Of a stretch of DNA of 64,000 bases, positions 9,142 to 18,364 are shown in pieces. Position numbers and translations under genes: made by a program. The stretch's first letter is position 1. Each line of letters begins with the position of its first letter. The notes below the pieces were generated by a model. The model worked only from the letters and a program-made list of their open reading frames with translations, did not search any database and was not told the origin of the DNA. This DNA is from Verrucomicrobiota bacterium (GTDB lineage Bacteria; Verrucomicrobiota; Verrucomicrobiia; Chthoniobacterales; Terrimicrobiaceae): contig JAPLTF010000072.1 of NCBI GenBank assembly GCA_026398275.1, forward strand, positions 1 through 64,000, read 5' to 3'.

Positions 9142-9157
9142 CGTCAACCGCTTTACA
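9142..9157 (-). promoter_or_regulatory. LacI-type operator upstream of the GH78 operon
   Basis: On the minus strand the site reads TGTAAAGCGGTTGACG, matching the pattern TGTAANNCGNTTNACR. It lies 119 bases upstream of the GH78 start codon in the 240-base gap after lacI. The rest of this gap holds no gene that I can support. Confidence 0.72.
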
Positions 9158-9275
9158 ATCTTCGATGGCGACATTCCGGGCGCGGGACAGGATATTTTTT
9201 GCGATGACCACATGTTTGGATGAGTTGGCTGTGAAAGCACATTCCCCCGTCGTCGAATTCCGGGCGTAGAAGAAA

Positions 9276-12149
9276 ATGATTTTACCGATTGCAGAAGCAG
9301 AGTCGCCACCGGGAGGTCTTGTCTCCAAGGGACGCAAATCCGTGAACGGACGGCGTTTTGCCCGCCGGGAGCGGGTGGATGCTGCTGCGGATTCCCTGCC
9401 GTCTGACGGGGATCCTTTTTGCAGGAGTCGCTTTGTGTGGGCTGACCTGGGCGACGCGCCGAACCGGAACGTGTTTGTGAGATTTGAGAGGTCTTTTGCG
9501 CTTGGCGCCATTCCGTCGGGCTTCCTCATACATCTCTTTGCCGACACCCGCTACCGCTTGTGGGTCAATGGGGAGTTTGTGGCCTACGGGCCGGGCCGAT
9601 TTGTCACGCAGCATCCGGAGTTTGATACGCATGAGTTGGCCTCGCGCCTTTGTGTGGGGGGAAATCAGATCTCGGTGGAAGTGAATTTTTTTGGAGCGTC
9701 CTCGTATCAGAGCATGCCGGATGGTGCTCCGGGGTTTATTGCGGCGGGAGGCAATGAATCGGTGAACTTGGAGACGCCCGGAGACTGGCGGGCGACCCGG
9801 ATGACGGCATGGCGGTGGGATGCTCCGCTGTTCAGTTTTGCCCAGAATCCTGTTGAAATTTGCGATACCCGCCTGGTGGAGTGCGGGCAAGCTGTCGGGA
9901 TCGTGGCCTGCGCGGAGTCGCCATGGGGCCGCCTGCGCCCTTATTCGGGGCTGCGCATTCCCTACTTCGAACAACGCCCCAGGGAGATCTTGCTGGCAGG
10001 TAAAGTTCTCGATGAAGAAACCATCGTTGGCTTCATGTGCCATGACCCTCTGGCAAATGTTCGCGAAGAGGGGGCGCCGAAACCCTGGACGGCCTTTGCG
10101 ACATGGATTCATTCGCCGCGCAAACAAAGCGTCTGCTTCAGCGTGTTTTGGAGCTATCTCTGGTTGAATGGAAAGCCACTGCCGGTGGATACGGGCACAG
10201 CCCGGGGGAATCACGCTCATGCACAGCTTGAGTTGGAGGAGGGCTGGAATCTTCTCACTGGACACCTTTGTGTTTTGACCGAGTTTTGGACCTACTGCCT
10301 CGGGATTCCTAAAAGTTCCAGCGTGACGCTTCATGGCCGCCGGGATTTGGGTTGTCAGGAACCACTGGCCATTTCCCCGAAGGCGGAGAAGGAGGAAATC
10401 GCTTTGCCGACACTGGAGGACGACAAGGCCCCGCCGGCTTGGTTGCTTTGTGGAAGCGATACAACCTATCTCACACCCGCCCGCCTGATGGCGTGGGATA
10501 CTCCGGCTCCGGACGCGCGGCGGAATCTTTCGCCGGAACAGATGACCGGGGTCAGGACCATCCATGGATCGACCGCAACGTGGTGCTTCCTTTTTGCCGG
10601 AGAGTTTCTTGGTCACATCGTCATGGATGTCGAAGCCCCCGAGGGCTGCATCCTCGACGTGGGAGTGGATGACTGGCAGCACGAAGGAGGTGGACTTGCG
10701 CTCTACCGTTCCAACCCCTTCACGGATTCGGCGGACCGGTTTCTTCTCAAAGGCGGGCGTCAGCGCGTGGAAGTTTTCCATCCGCGCGGCGGCAAGATGA
10801 TCCAGATCACGCTCCGGGCTCCGGAAGGAGTGGCTGATCTGGTTCTGCACGACCTTTTTGTGCGATCGAGCCAGTCCCTCGGAGCCGACGAAACCTCCTT
10901 TACCTGCGATGATCCCGTTTTGAATTGGGTCTGGCCGACCGCTCTGCGGACCCTGATTTGCTCCACCGACGATTCCTTTTCCGATTGCCCGTGGCGTGAG
11001 CGGGGGTCCTATATCGGCGACGGTTTTGTCAATCTCCACTTGAATGCGTTGCTCTCCGCTGACCTGAGAATCGCCGCCCGCACGATCCGGATTTTCGGCC
11101 AGGCCCAGCGGCCCGATGGACAACTTGCCTGCGTGGCGCCCGCATGGTTGCGCAAACCGCATGAGGATTTCACGCTGATCTGGCTCCTTTCGCTCCATGA
11201 TTATTGGAGTGGCACAGGGGACCTCGGGCTTGTTGATGAAATGTGGCCGGTGGTCGGGCGCATCTGGGACAGCCCGACGTGGGAGTGTCATCCTTCCGGC
11301 CTCTGGAATGCCAATGACCGCCGGCTCTTTATTGATTGGGGTGTGATTGTGGAAGAGCGGGCTGGGACTGCCAACGCGGTGATCAACCTCCTGCGCATCG
11401 CCGCCGCGTGCGCCTGTGCGGAGATGGCGGAAGCGCTCGGGCTCACCGACAAGGCTGCCCGGTTCACGGAGGATGCAGAAGCCACGGAGCAGGCCATGGA
11501 GCGTCTGCTTTGGAACGAGTCCGAGGGGCGGCTCGATGCCTTTTTGGGGGCAACCACACCAGCGGCTCATGCCAACACCCTGGCTCTCGCCTTCCGTTTC
11601 GGTTCGGAGGAACGCCGCGAACGCATCCTGTCCTACCTCGAACCGCGCCTTCGCAAAAACCTTTCCCAAGGATTGAAATGCGGTGCCAACTCCGGACACC
11701 TCGAGCTCTTTTACCTTGCCTTTGCCCTGCCCGCTCTTGCCGGGCATGGCCGCCCCGATCTCGCGGAGCAACTCATCAGGGACCACTATGGATATTTAGA
11801 ATCACTGGGGGATGACACTTTGCCGGAAAACTTCTACGGCGCGGATCATTCGGCGGGCAGCCGGTGCCACAGCTGGGCGGGAGCCGGTGCCATTTATGCC
11901 GCGCGCTATGTCCTTGGCGTTCGCTGGGCAGAGCACGGCAACCCGCACCGGCTTGTCTTCGATCCGATCGTCGATGGCATCGATTCCGCCAGCGGGCGGA
12001 TTGCGCACCGTGACGGGTGGATCGAGGTTTCCTGGGAGCGGATCGATGGGGAAATTCATTCCCGAATCCACGCACCCGCCGGGGTGGAAATTTTGACGCC
12101 ATCGGACCGGGGAATCAGAGCGGAAGAAGTGCATGCAACGCTTCGTTGA
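9276..12149 (+). CDS. Alpha-L-rhamnosidase-like glycoside hydrolase, family GH78
   Basis: The 957-residue protein shows GH78 layout. N-terminal beta-sandwich domains include a stretch with Ala-Asp-Thr-Arg-Tyr-Arg-Leu-Trp-Val-Asn-Gly typical of the jelly-roll of this family. An (alpha/alpha)6 barrel from about residue 540 and a C-terminal beta domain follow. Asp-Cys-Pro-Trp-Arg-Glu-Arg with Glu575, then Gly-Asp, corresponds to the family's catalytic segment. GH78 enzymes release terminal alpha-L-rhamnose, for example from rhamnogalacturonan or glycosides. No signal peptide is seen, so it is probably cytoplasmic. It starts a plus-strand gene series and overlaps the deacetylase gene by 17 bases. 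Confidence 0.87.
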   Translation: MILPIAEAESPPGGLVSKGRKSVNGRRFARRERVDAAADSLPSDGDPFCRSRFVWADLGDAPNRNVFVRFERSFALGAIPSGFLIHLFADTRYRLWVNGEFVAYGPGRFVTQHPEFDTHELASRLCVGGNQISVEVNFFGASSYQSMPDGAPGFIAAGGNESVNLETPGDWRATRMTAWRWDAPLFSFAQNPVEICDTRLVECGQAVGIVACAESPWGRLRPYSGLRIPYFEQRPREILLAGKVLDEETIVGFMCHDPLANVREEGAPKPWTAFATWIHSPRKQSVCFSVFWSYLWLNGKPLPVDTGTARGNHAHAQLELEEGWNLLTGHLCVLTEFWTYCLGIPKSSSVTLHGRRDLGCQEPLAISPKAEKEEIALPTLEDDKAPPAWLLCGSDTTYLTPARLMAWDTPAPDARRNLSPEQMTGVRTIHGSTATWCFLFAGEFLGHIVMDVEAPEGCILDVGVDDWQHEGGGLALYRSNPFTDSADRFLLKGGRQRVEVFHPRGGKMIQITLRAPEGVADLVLHDLFVRSSQSLGADETSFTCDDPVLNWVWPTALRTLICSTDDSFSDCPWRERGSYIGDGFVNLHLNALLSADLRIAARTIRIFGQAQRPDGQLACVAPAWLRKPHEDFTLIWLLSLHDYWSGTGDLGLVDEMWPVVGRIWDSPTWECHPSGLWNANDRRLFIDWGVIVEERAGTANAVINLLRIAAACACAEMAEALGLTDKAARFTEDAEATEQAMERLLWNESEGRLDAFLGATTPAAHANTLALAFRFGSEERRERILSYLEPRLRKNLSQGLKCGANSGHLELFYLAFALPALAGHGRPDLAEQLIRDHYGYLESLGDDTLPENFYGADHSAGSRCHSWAGAGAIYAARYVLGVRWAEHGNPHRLVFDPIVDGIDSASGRIAHRDGWIEVSWERIDGEIHSRIHAPAGVEILTPSDRGIRAEEVHATLR

Positions 12150-12966
12150 GAACGGCGAAGGCCGGGCTTCCCTTTCCCAGGCTGAAGTTGTGAACCCGCC
12201 GACGCCCGTGGTGATGCGTGCGGATGATTTCGGGGCGAGCCCTGGAACCAATGACGCGATCCTCGAATGCCTGGATGCCGGGTTCATCCGCAATGTCGGC
12301 GTGATGGCCCCGGCCCCGTTTTTGGCCCATCGCCTGGAGGAGTTGGCGGCGCGTCAGGACGGGTTCTGTCTTGGCCTGCACACCACCATGAACAGCGAGT
12401 GGGCCAGCCTGCGATGGGGGCCGGTGCTTCCCGCAGGGGCTGTTCCCAGCCTTGTTGAACCGGATGGCACATTTTATCGGACGACGGCTCTGCTCAATGA
12501 ACGCGGAATCGCCGCGGAAATGATCCGCGAGGTCGAAGAGCAACTGGCCAAACTCAATGCTCTCGGGTTGCAGCCGCGCTATCTGGATACCCACATGGGC
12601 TTTTCATGGATGGATGGCATCGCCGATGCGCTTGCTGGGCTGTGTCATAGGGAGGGGCTCATTTTTGCCGACGGTCACGCGTTTTGTGGCTTGCCGCTCC
12701 CGCTTACCGATCCTCCGCCAGCACAGAACGTCCGTGCAGCGATCCAGGGCCTCACCGAAACCCACCCCGGGGCACGATTGGTCAGCGTTTTTCACCCGGC
12801 GAAACTCGATTCGTCCAGCGCGCTATTTTTTCCGGATGCCGCCCGCCCCTCCCCGGAAGTCGGCGAAGCCCGCCACCGCGAATACCTGACGTTGACCAAT
12901 GTTGCGTTCATGGCCGGGTGGACCGCCACCGCGAACATCCTGCCTTCTGCTTATTCCACCGAATAA
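12133..12966 (+). CDS. YdjC/ChbG-type carbohydrate deacetylase-like protein
   Basis: The 277-residue protein belongs to the YdjC family of metal-dependent deacetylases. Key features are Arg-Ala-Asp-Asp-Phe-Gly near residue 29, Gly-Leu-His shortly after residue 75, and Asp-Thr-His-Met-Gly-Phe around residue 150; the Asp and two His residues would bind the metal. Members remove N- or O-acetyl groups from sugars such as chitooligosaccharides. The gene overlaps the end of the GH78 gene by 17 bases and lies 5 bases before GH116, implying translational coupling. An internal ATG just before the ADDFG motif is an alternative start, but the longer form is kept because of the overlap. Confidence 0.82.
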   Translation: MQRFVENGEGRASLSQAEVVNPPTPVVMRADDFGASPGTNDAILECLDAGFIRNVGVMAPAPFLAHRLEELAARQDGFCLGLHTTMNSEWASLRWGPVLPAGAVPSLVEPDGTFYRTTALLNERGIAAEMIREVEEQLAKLNALGLQPRYLDTHMGFSWMDGIADALAGLCHREGLIFADGHAFCGLPLPLTDPPPAQNVRAAIQGLTETHPGARLVSVFHPAKLDSSSALFFPDAARPSPEVGEARHREYLTLTNVAFMAGWTATANILPSAYSTE

Positions 12967-12971
12967 TTCTT

Positions 12972-15434
12972 ATGTCCTATTCCACCACAATGCACCGTTC
13001 CCAACTTCCGCGTTCCGGCATGGCCCTTGGCGGCATCGGGACGGGCGGTTTTGAGATCCGCCAGGACGGCGGATTTTTCCATTGGTCGATTTATAACAAC
13101 TGGCCGCTCTTCACCGGAGCCCGCTATCCCCACAACGAAAAGCAATCGCTTTTCTTCATGCTCTGGGTGAAAGCGGAAAACGAAAACCCTCGCCTCGTCC
13201 TGCTCCAGATCGAGGATGGCCATGACACCGCCGCCATCGAGGGCCACGAGTTTCAATACATTTTTCCGTGGATCAGCGGGGTGGACACAATTCACTACAA
13301 AGCCAGCGTTCCGTTTGCCGATCTCGACTTCGAGCAGGAGGGGCTTCCGCTCGCAGTCAGCCTTCGCGCGTGGTCGCCGCTCATTCCCGGCAATGTGAAA
13401 GACTCGGCGCTTCCTCTCGCGTATTTTGATTTCGAGATCCGGTCGAAAAGTGAACGCCCGGTGGATGTGCAGATCCTGGCCGTTGCGCGCAATGCCGTCG
13501 GCTACGACCAACCCGGGCGCATCTATGTGAACCGCCGCGTCCGGGATGGGGACTTCTCGGCCGTGGTGATGGAAAATGGTCAGTTGGATCCCGAAGCGCA
13601 GACGACCGGCACGGTCTGCCTGGCCTCGTTCGACAAAAGCACTTCCGCCTACTCGGGTTGGGAGCACCATCATCCCTACTACGAGCGCCTGCTGCGGGAG
13701 TTTCCGATGCCGGAAGTGGATGACACCGCCGGCCGCAACCGGACCGATGCCAGCACGGGTAAAATGAAAGCCGACCCACGCTGCTTCGTGACCCTCGCCC
13801 GGGCCGCACATCTGCCCGCCCGCGGAAGCAACTTCCGGCACACCTTCGCGTGCGCCTGGCATTTTCCCAATCTCTTCGGGCGTCCGATGTCCAATGATCC
13901 CAACTACGGGATGGACGACCCGAACGGCCACGACCGGCCCGAGGGACACGCCTACACAAACTACTTCGATTCCGCCGAGGCCGTCGCCCGCTACGCGCAA
14001 GCCCACCACGCCCGCCTGCGTGGCGAGACCGAAGCCTTCCACCGCACCTTCTTCGACAGCTCTCTGCCGCAGTTTGTCCTTGATCAGGTCAATTCCCATT
14101 TGAACACCTTCCGCACCTCCACCTGGCTGACCCGGACCGGAATGTATGGTGTGCTTGAAGGACTCAGCCACACCAAACCCTACGCCGGCATCGGAACCAC
14201 CGACGTTGCCATGTATGGTCAGATCGCCACGAGCCTGCTCTTCCCGGAGTTGGACCGTCTGACCATCGACATCTGGCGCAAATTTCAGAACAAGGAGAAC
14301 GGAATCGTCGTTCATTCCGTTCTCTGCAATTCCTACGAGATCCCCGAGGGCGAATCGAACGGACACCGCCTCGACATGCCGGCCCAGTTTGTCTTCCAGG
14401 CCCTGCGGTCCGCGCTCTGGAACAACGACCGCGCATGGCTCGAAGCCGTCTGGCCCGATGCCAAAGCCGCCCTCGCCTACGTGCTCCGGGAGCGCGACAA
14501 AAACGGGGACCACCTGCCCGACATGGAGGGCATCATGTGTTCCTACGACAACTTCCCGATGTTCGGCGTGGCCCCGTTTGTGATCAGTCAATGGCTCGCC
14601 GCTGTCGCCTTGGCCCTGCGTGTGGCGGGCCAACTCGGCGATGAGGAATTCGCTGCGGAATACACCCCCTTCTTCAAGAAGGGCTGCGCCACACTGGAAT
14701 CCGCAACTTGGAATGGCCGCTACTTCCAACTTTATTCCGATCACCAGGAAACCGACCCCGCCGGCGAAAGCGGCTGCATGGTCGATCAGATCATCGGCGA
14801 GGGCATGGCCCGTCAACTCGGCCTGGCCGAGCTCATCGATCCCGCAAAAGCGGCCACGGCCCTGCGCACGATCCTTGCCATGAACTACAAGCCCGACCAG
14901 GGCCTGCGCAACTGCCAGTGGCCCGGCGACACCTTCCTCCACGACATCGGCAAGGACACCTGGGTCGATCAGGCCAACACCTGCTGGACCGGCGTCGAAC
15001 TCAACTTCGCCGCGCAGCTCTACTCCCACGGCCTGAATGAAAGCGCGGAGGAAATCATCCGCCACGTGGACGAGCGCCACCGCAAGTGGGGCATCTATTT
15101 CGACCATCAGGAATTCGGCGGCCACTACTTCCGTCCGATGTCCGCCCTCGCCATCCCCAATGCCTTCCTCGGGCTGAGTTATGATGGAGAAGCCCTCAAC
15201 ATCGCCCCCGCCCGCCCGCTCCCTATTGGTCGCTGGTGCGTGCTCCTGCCCGGCGCCTACGGCACGTATTTTCAGACCGGGGACGGAGCCCGGCTCGAAA
15301 TCAAGTCCGGCAAAGTCCAGGTCAAAACCATTAGGCTCCCTACTTTGGGCAAGATTTCCTTAAGTGGAATCCCTGGCAAGTACTCCTCGCGGCAAAGCGA
15401 GAGCCAGACCATCCTCACACTGACTGATCAATGA
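12972..15434 (+). CDS. Family GH116-like glucosidase (non-lysosomal glucosylceramidase type)
   Basis: With ATG at 12972 the protein is 820 residues. An N-terminal beta-sandwich opens with Gly-Met-Ala-Leu-Gly-Gly-Ile-Gly-Thr-Gly-Gly, as in GBA2/GH116 proteins. A helical barrel follows, with Leu-Pro-Asp-Met-Glu-Gly and Ser-Tyr-Asp-Asn-Phe-Pro-Met around residue 520 and Met-Val-Asp-Gln-Ile-Ile-Gly-Glu near residue 605, which correspond to the catalytic regions. The family hydrolyses beta-glucosides, beta-xylosides or N-acetylglucosaminides with retention. No signal peptide is visible. The next gene starts inside the stop codon (ATGA overlap at 15431). The frame upstream of 12972 is an open extension through the deacetylase gene and is not part of the protein. 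Confidence 0.82.
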   Translation: MSYSTTMHRSQLPRSGMALGGIGTGGFEIRQDGGFFHWSIYNNWPLFTGARYPHNEKQSLFFMLWVKAENENPRLVLLQIEDGHDTAAIEGHEFQYIFPWISGVDTIHYKASVPFADLDFEQEGLPLAVSLRAWSPLIPGNVKDSALPLAYFDFEIRSKSERPVDVQILAVARNAVGYDQPGRIYVNRRVRDGDFSAVVMENGQLDPEAQTTGTVCLASFDKSTSAYSGWEHHHPYYERLLREFPMPEVDDTAGRNRTDASTGKMKADPRCFVTLARAAHLPARGSNFRHTFACAWHFPNLFGRPMSNDPNYGMDDPNGHDRPEGHAYTNYFDSAEAVARYAQAHHARLRGETEAFHRTFFDSSLPQFVLDQVNSHLNTFRTSTWLTRTGMYGVLEGLSHTKPYAGIGTTDVAMYGQIATSLLFPELDRLTIDIWRKFQNKENGIVVHSVLCNSYEIPEGESNGHRLDMPAQFVFQALRSALWNNDRAWLEAVWPDAKAALAYVLRERDKNGDHLPDMEGIMCSYDNFPMFGVAPFVISQWLAAVALALRVAGQLGDEEFAAEYTPFFKKGCATLESATWNGRYFQLYSDHQETDPAGESGCMVDQIIGEGMARQLGLAELIDPAKAATALRTILAMNYKPDQGLRNCQWPGDTFLHDIGKDTWVDQANTCWTGVELNFAAQLYSHGLNESAEEIIRHVDERHRKWGIYFDHQEFGGHYFRPMSALAIPNAFLGLSYDGEALNIAPARPLPIGRWCVLLPGAYGTYFQTGDGARLEIKSGKVQVKTIRLPTLGKISLSGIPGKYSSRQSESQTILTLTDQ

Positions 15435-16408
15435 TCTCGCCGCTTCCCTGGACCCTGCTCATCGCCTTCGCGACTTGCCTTCCGGTCTCCGCCCTCACGG
15501 TGACAGACCTTGCTGGCCGGGAGGTCAGCGTCGTGAGCGTTGAGGGCGGGACGGTTTCCGCAGGCTCCGCTGGCGGACTGGTGGTGCAGATCCCCCTCGC
15601 GAAGTTTTCAGCAGAAGTTCAACGACAGCTCAAAGACTGGAAGCTCGACCCCTCTGACAATGCAGCAGCGCTGGAGCAAACGGCCTTACAAGCCGCCACC
15701 CCTCCACCTATGGAAAGCCGGTTTGTCCTCGAGTTTCCAGAACTGGGCCCAACGCGGAGTGATGTGCCCACCACTTCGACAGTGACCCTGCCGACCGGAT
15801 ATGACCCCGCCAAAACCTATCCCATGGCCGTTTGGCTGGGAGGTGGCAATGGCGGAGATGGCGGAGCCGGGTTCCCCCTGCCGGATTGGGAATGGGTTTA
15901 CGTCGGCCTGCCCTACCCGAAGGGGGCCAATAACAAGGGGCAGGATACCATGGTTGGGGATTTCAAAGCCTTTCATAAATATTACGGAACGATTCTGGCG
16001 GCCGTTCACAAGCGCGTCCCGAACATCGACAAATCCCGCAGCCTCATCGGAGGATTCAGCAATGGTGCCCACGCGATCGACGGACTGCTCAGCATCAAAA
16101 CCAAGGACTTTTCTCTCGCGGATGAGTTTGCAATTTTTGTTCTCGCGGATGGGGGCGGGCACGAAAGCGTCAAGGGCAGCTATCCGCCGATGAAGGGCAA
16201 GTTTGCCTACCTGTGCTATGGCGAGAAAAGTCCGAACGCCCGCATTACTCCCAAATCCGCCAAGAGCTTCAAGGCGCGTGGCGCGGTGACGGTCCTCAGC
16301 GAAATGAAGGGTGCCGGACATGATTTCCCTGCGGAGGAACAAGCGAAGGTGCGCGAGTGGCTGGAGAACACCGTGCTCCCCGCTTGGAATGCCGCGGAGG
16401 CAAAATAG
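15431..16408 (+). CDS. Secreted alpha/beta-hydrolase, probable carbohydrate esterase
   Basis: The 325-residue protein begins with a signal peptide (about residues 1-21). A short N-terminal domain (about 22-90) resembles the SLA1/SH3-like segment found in planctomycete and verrucomicrobial secreted proteins. The hydrolase domain has the nucleophile elbow Gly-Gly-Phe-Ser-Asn-Gly-Ala-His and a late Gly-Ala-Gly-His-Asp-Phe-Pro carrying the catalytic histidine. It overlaps the GH116 stop codon by four bases, so its translation is coupled to cytoplasmic enzymes although it is exported. Removal of acetyl or feruloyl side groups from the polysaccharide is the likely role; a phospholipase-like role cannot be excluded. 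Confidence 0.75.
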   Translation: MISPLPWTLLIAFATCLPVSALTVTDLAGREVSVVSVEGGTVSAGSAGGLVVQIPLAKFSAEVQRQLKDWKLDPSDNAAALEQTALQAATPPPMESRFVLEFPELGPTRSDVPTTSTVTLPTGYDPAKTYPMAVWLGGGNGGDGGAGFPLPDWEWVYVGLPYPKGANNKGQDTMVGDFKAFHKYYGTILAAVHKRVPNIDKSRSLIGGFSNGAHAIDGLLSIKTKDFSLADEFAIFVLADGGGHESVKGSYPPMKGKFAYLCYGEKSPNARITPKSAKSFKARGAVTVLSEMKGAGHDFPAEEQAKVREWLENTVLPAWNAAEAK

Positions 16409-16433
16409 AGCCGTCAAACTCCCCGAAGAAGTC

Positions 16434-17081
16434 ATGCCCACCGCCATCCCGCCCAACCAAACGCTTCTCTTCGTCGGCGACAGCATCACCGACTGTGCCC
16501 GCAACCAGGCGGACGTTCCGCTCGGGGTCGGTTACGTGCGCATGTTCTCCGACCTGCTCACCATCCGTGAACCCGCCAAACGCATCCGCATTATCAATCG
16601 CGGGATTGGCGGCCACACGGTGGATGACCTGCGCTCGCGTTGGAGCGACCATGTGCTCGCCCATCGCCCGGACTGGCTTGTCGTAAAGATCGGCATCAAC
16701 GACATCAACCGCTGGCTCTGCGGCCCCGAAAATAATCCCAAGCAGTCGCTTGAGAAATTCACAGCCATCTACGGGCAGATCGTCGCACTCACCCGCGCTG
16801 CCCTGCCGGAGACCGAAATCCTGCTTGTTTCGCCGTTTTATGCCAGCCGTGACACGACCCCGGATTCCTACCGGGCGCGCGTTCTGGCCACGATTCCCGG
16901 CTGCGTTGAGGCCGTTCGCGACACGGCCCGGGACCATGGGTGCCGGTTTCTTGATCTCCACTCCGCAGTAGCGAAGTTGCTCAACGATTTGCCGCCCGAC
17001 GTCTTTGCCGAGGACGCCGTCCACCCCGGCCCGGCCGGAGCCCTCTTCATCGCCGAGCAAATCTACGCCGCGCTTTCCTGA
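16434..17081 (+). CDS. SGNH/GDSL-type esterase
   Basis: Starting at ATG 16434 the protein has 215 residues. It contains block I Gly-Asp-Ser-Ile-Thr-Asp with the nucleophilic serine near residue 17, a Gly-Ile-Gly-Gly-His block, Gly-Ile-Asn-Asp in block III, and Asp-Ala-Val-His-Pro in block V, completing a Ser-Asp-His triad. There is no signal peptide. Such enzymes often deacetylate xylan, pectin or rhamnogalacturonan oligosaccharides. The gene starts 25 bases after the secreted esterase, continuing the same series. Substrate is inferred from the neighbours. Confidence 0.88.
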   Translation: MPTAIPPNQTLLFVGDSITDCARNQADVPLGVGYVRMFSDLLTIREPAKRIRIINRGIGGHTVDDLRSRWSDHVLAHRPDWLVVKIGINDINRWLCGPENNPKQSLEKFTAIYGQIVALTRAALPETEILLVSPFYASRDTTPDSYRARVLATIPGCVEAVRDTARDHGCRFLDLHSAVAKLLNDLPPDVFAEDAVHPGPAGALFIAEQIYAALS

Positions 17082-17122
17082 ACCAGCTTTTTGAATCCAT
17101 CCCAACCCGCCTAAAAGATAAT

Positions 17123-18364
17123 ATGCTTCATCCCTCAACTCCCATTCCCTTCGAACTCCGCCTCCGCAACCTCGTCGCGCGGCACGAATCCCTCACCACC
17201 CGCGCCAACGAAATCGATGAGCGCTGGGAAAACGGCATCTTCGCACGCTACCGGCATCCGGTCCTCACCAACGAGCACTCGCCCGTTTATTGGCGCTACG
17301 ACCTGAATCCAGCGACCAACCCGCGCCTTCTCGAGCGCCTCGGCATGAATGCCGCCATGAATTCCGGTGCGATCCATCTCGACGGGAAATTCTTCCTCGT
17401 CCCGCGCATGGAAGGCCTGGATCGCAAGAGCTTCTTCGCCCTCGCCGAGAGCCCGACCGGCATCGACAACTTCCGCTTTCATGACCACCCGATCCTGATT
17501 CCCGAGAACGACAACCCGGCGACCAACATGTATGACATGCGCCTCACCCAGCATGAGGACGGCTGGATCTACGGCGTTTTCTGCGTGGAACGCAAAGACC
17601 GCAATGCCAAACCCGGCGACCTGTCCTCCGCCGAGGCCCAGTGCGGGATTGTCCGCACGAAAGACCTCGCCCGCTGGGAGCGGTTGCCGGATTTTCAAAG
17701 CCCCTCGCCCCAGCAGCGGAACGTCGTCCTTCACCCGGAATTCATCGGCGGCAAGTACGCCTGGTACACCCGCCCGCAGGATGGCTTCATTGACGCCGGC
17801 AGCGGCGGAGGCATCGGCTGGGCACTTTCGGATTCCATCAACCCGGCCGTCTGCGGGCCCGAATCCATCATCGATCACCGGATTTACCACACGATCAAGG
17901 AAGTAAAAAACGGAGCCGGCGCGCCGCCGGTGAAGACAGATCGCGGCTGGCTGCACATCGCACACGGGGTGCGCGGCTGCGCCGCCGGGCTTCGCTACGT
18001 CCTTTACTGCTTTGTCACCGACCTGGCCGACCCCTCAAAGGTGATCGCGGCTCCCGGCGGTCACTTCCTCGCGCCCTTCGACGCCGAACGCGTGGGCGAT
18101 GTCTCCAACGTCGCCTTCAGCAACGGCCTCGCCGTGCGCGGAGAGGAAATCTTCCTGTACTACGCGTCCAGCGACACCCGGCTCCACGTCGCCACCAGCG
18201 ATTTGCCCACCCTGCTCGATTACGCCTTCAATACGCCGCCGGACGCCCTGTGCTCGTACGACTGCGTCGTCCAGCGCCGTGCGCTCATCGACCGGAATCT
18301 CGCCCATGCCAAAGAGACCGGGCTGGATGTCGGACAAGAATCAACCTGGAAAAAACCATTATGA
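17123..18364 (+). CDS. Family GH130 glycoside phosphorylase, mannosylglucose phosphorylase-like
   Basis: The 413-residue protein is a five-bladed propeller of the GH130 family. Typical stretches include Arg-Tyr-Arg-His-Pro-Val-Leu-Thr near the N-terminus, Tyr-Thr-Arg-Pro-Gln-Asp-Gly-Phe-Ile, Ser-Gly-Gly-Gly-Ile-Gly-Trp, and His-Gly-Val-Arg near residue 278. Length and motifs fit the subgroup that phosphorolyses 4-O-beta-mannosyl-glucose to mannose-1-phosphate and glucose. It is cytoplasmic (no signal peptide). The deoC gene begins inside its stop codon (ATGA at 18361). The subgroup call is from motif memory; other beta-mannoside phosphorylases remain possible. Confidence 0.87.
   Translation: MLHPSTPIPFELRLRNLVARHESLTTRANEIDERWENGIFARYRHPVLTNEHSPVYWRYDLNPATNPRLLERLGMNAAMNSGAIHLDGKFFLVPRMEGLDRKSFFALAESPTGIDNFRFHDHPILIPENDNPATNMYDMRLTQHEDGWIYGVFCVERKDRNAKPGDLSSAEAQCGIVRTKDLARWERLPDFQSPSPQQRNVVLHPEFIGGKYAWYTRPQDGFIDAGSGGGIGWALSDSINPAVCGPESIIDHRIYHTIKEVKNGAGAPPVKTDRGWLHIAHGVRGCAAGLRYVLYCFVTDLADPSKVIAAPGGHFLAPFDAERVGDVSNVAFSNGLAVRGEEIFLYYASSDTRLHVATSDLPTLLDYAFNTPPDALCSYDCVVQRRALIDRNLAHAKETGLDVGQESTWKKPL

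Noticed and set aside
9282-11786. 834-codon open frame antisense to the GH78 gene
   Set aside because: No domain or signal, and the opposite strand encodes an intact GH78 enzyme.
12951-15125. 724-codon open frame antisense to the GH116 gene
   Set aside because: Low-complexity Gly/Val/Asp composition and complete overlap with a recognisable enzyme gene.
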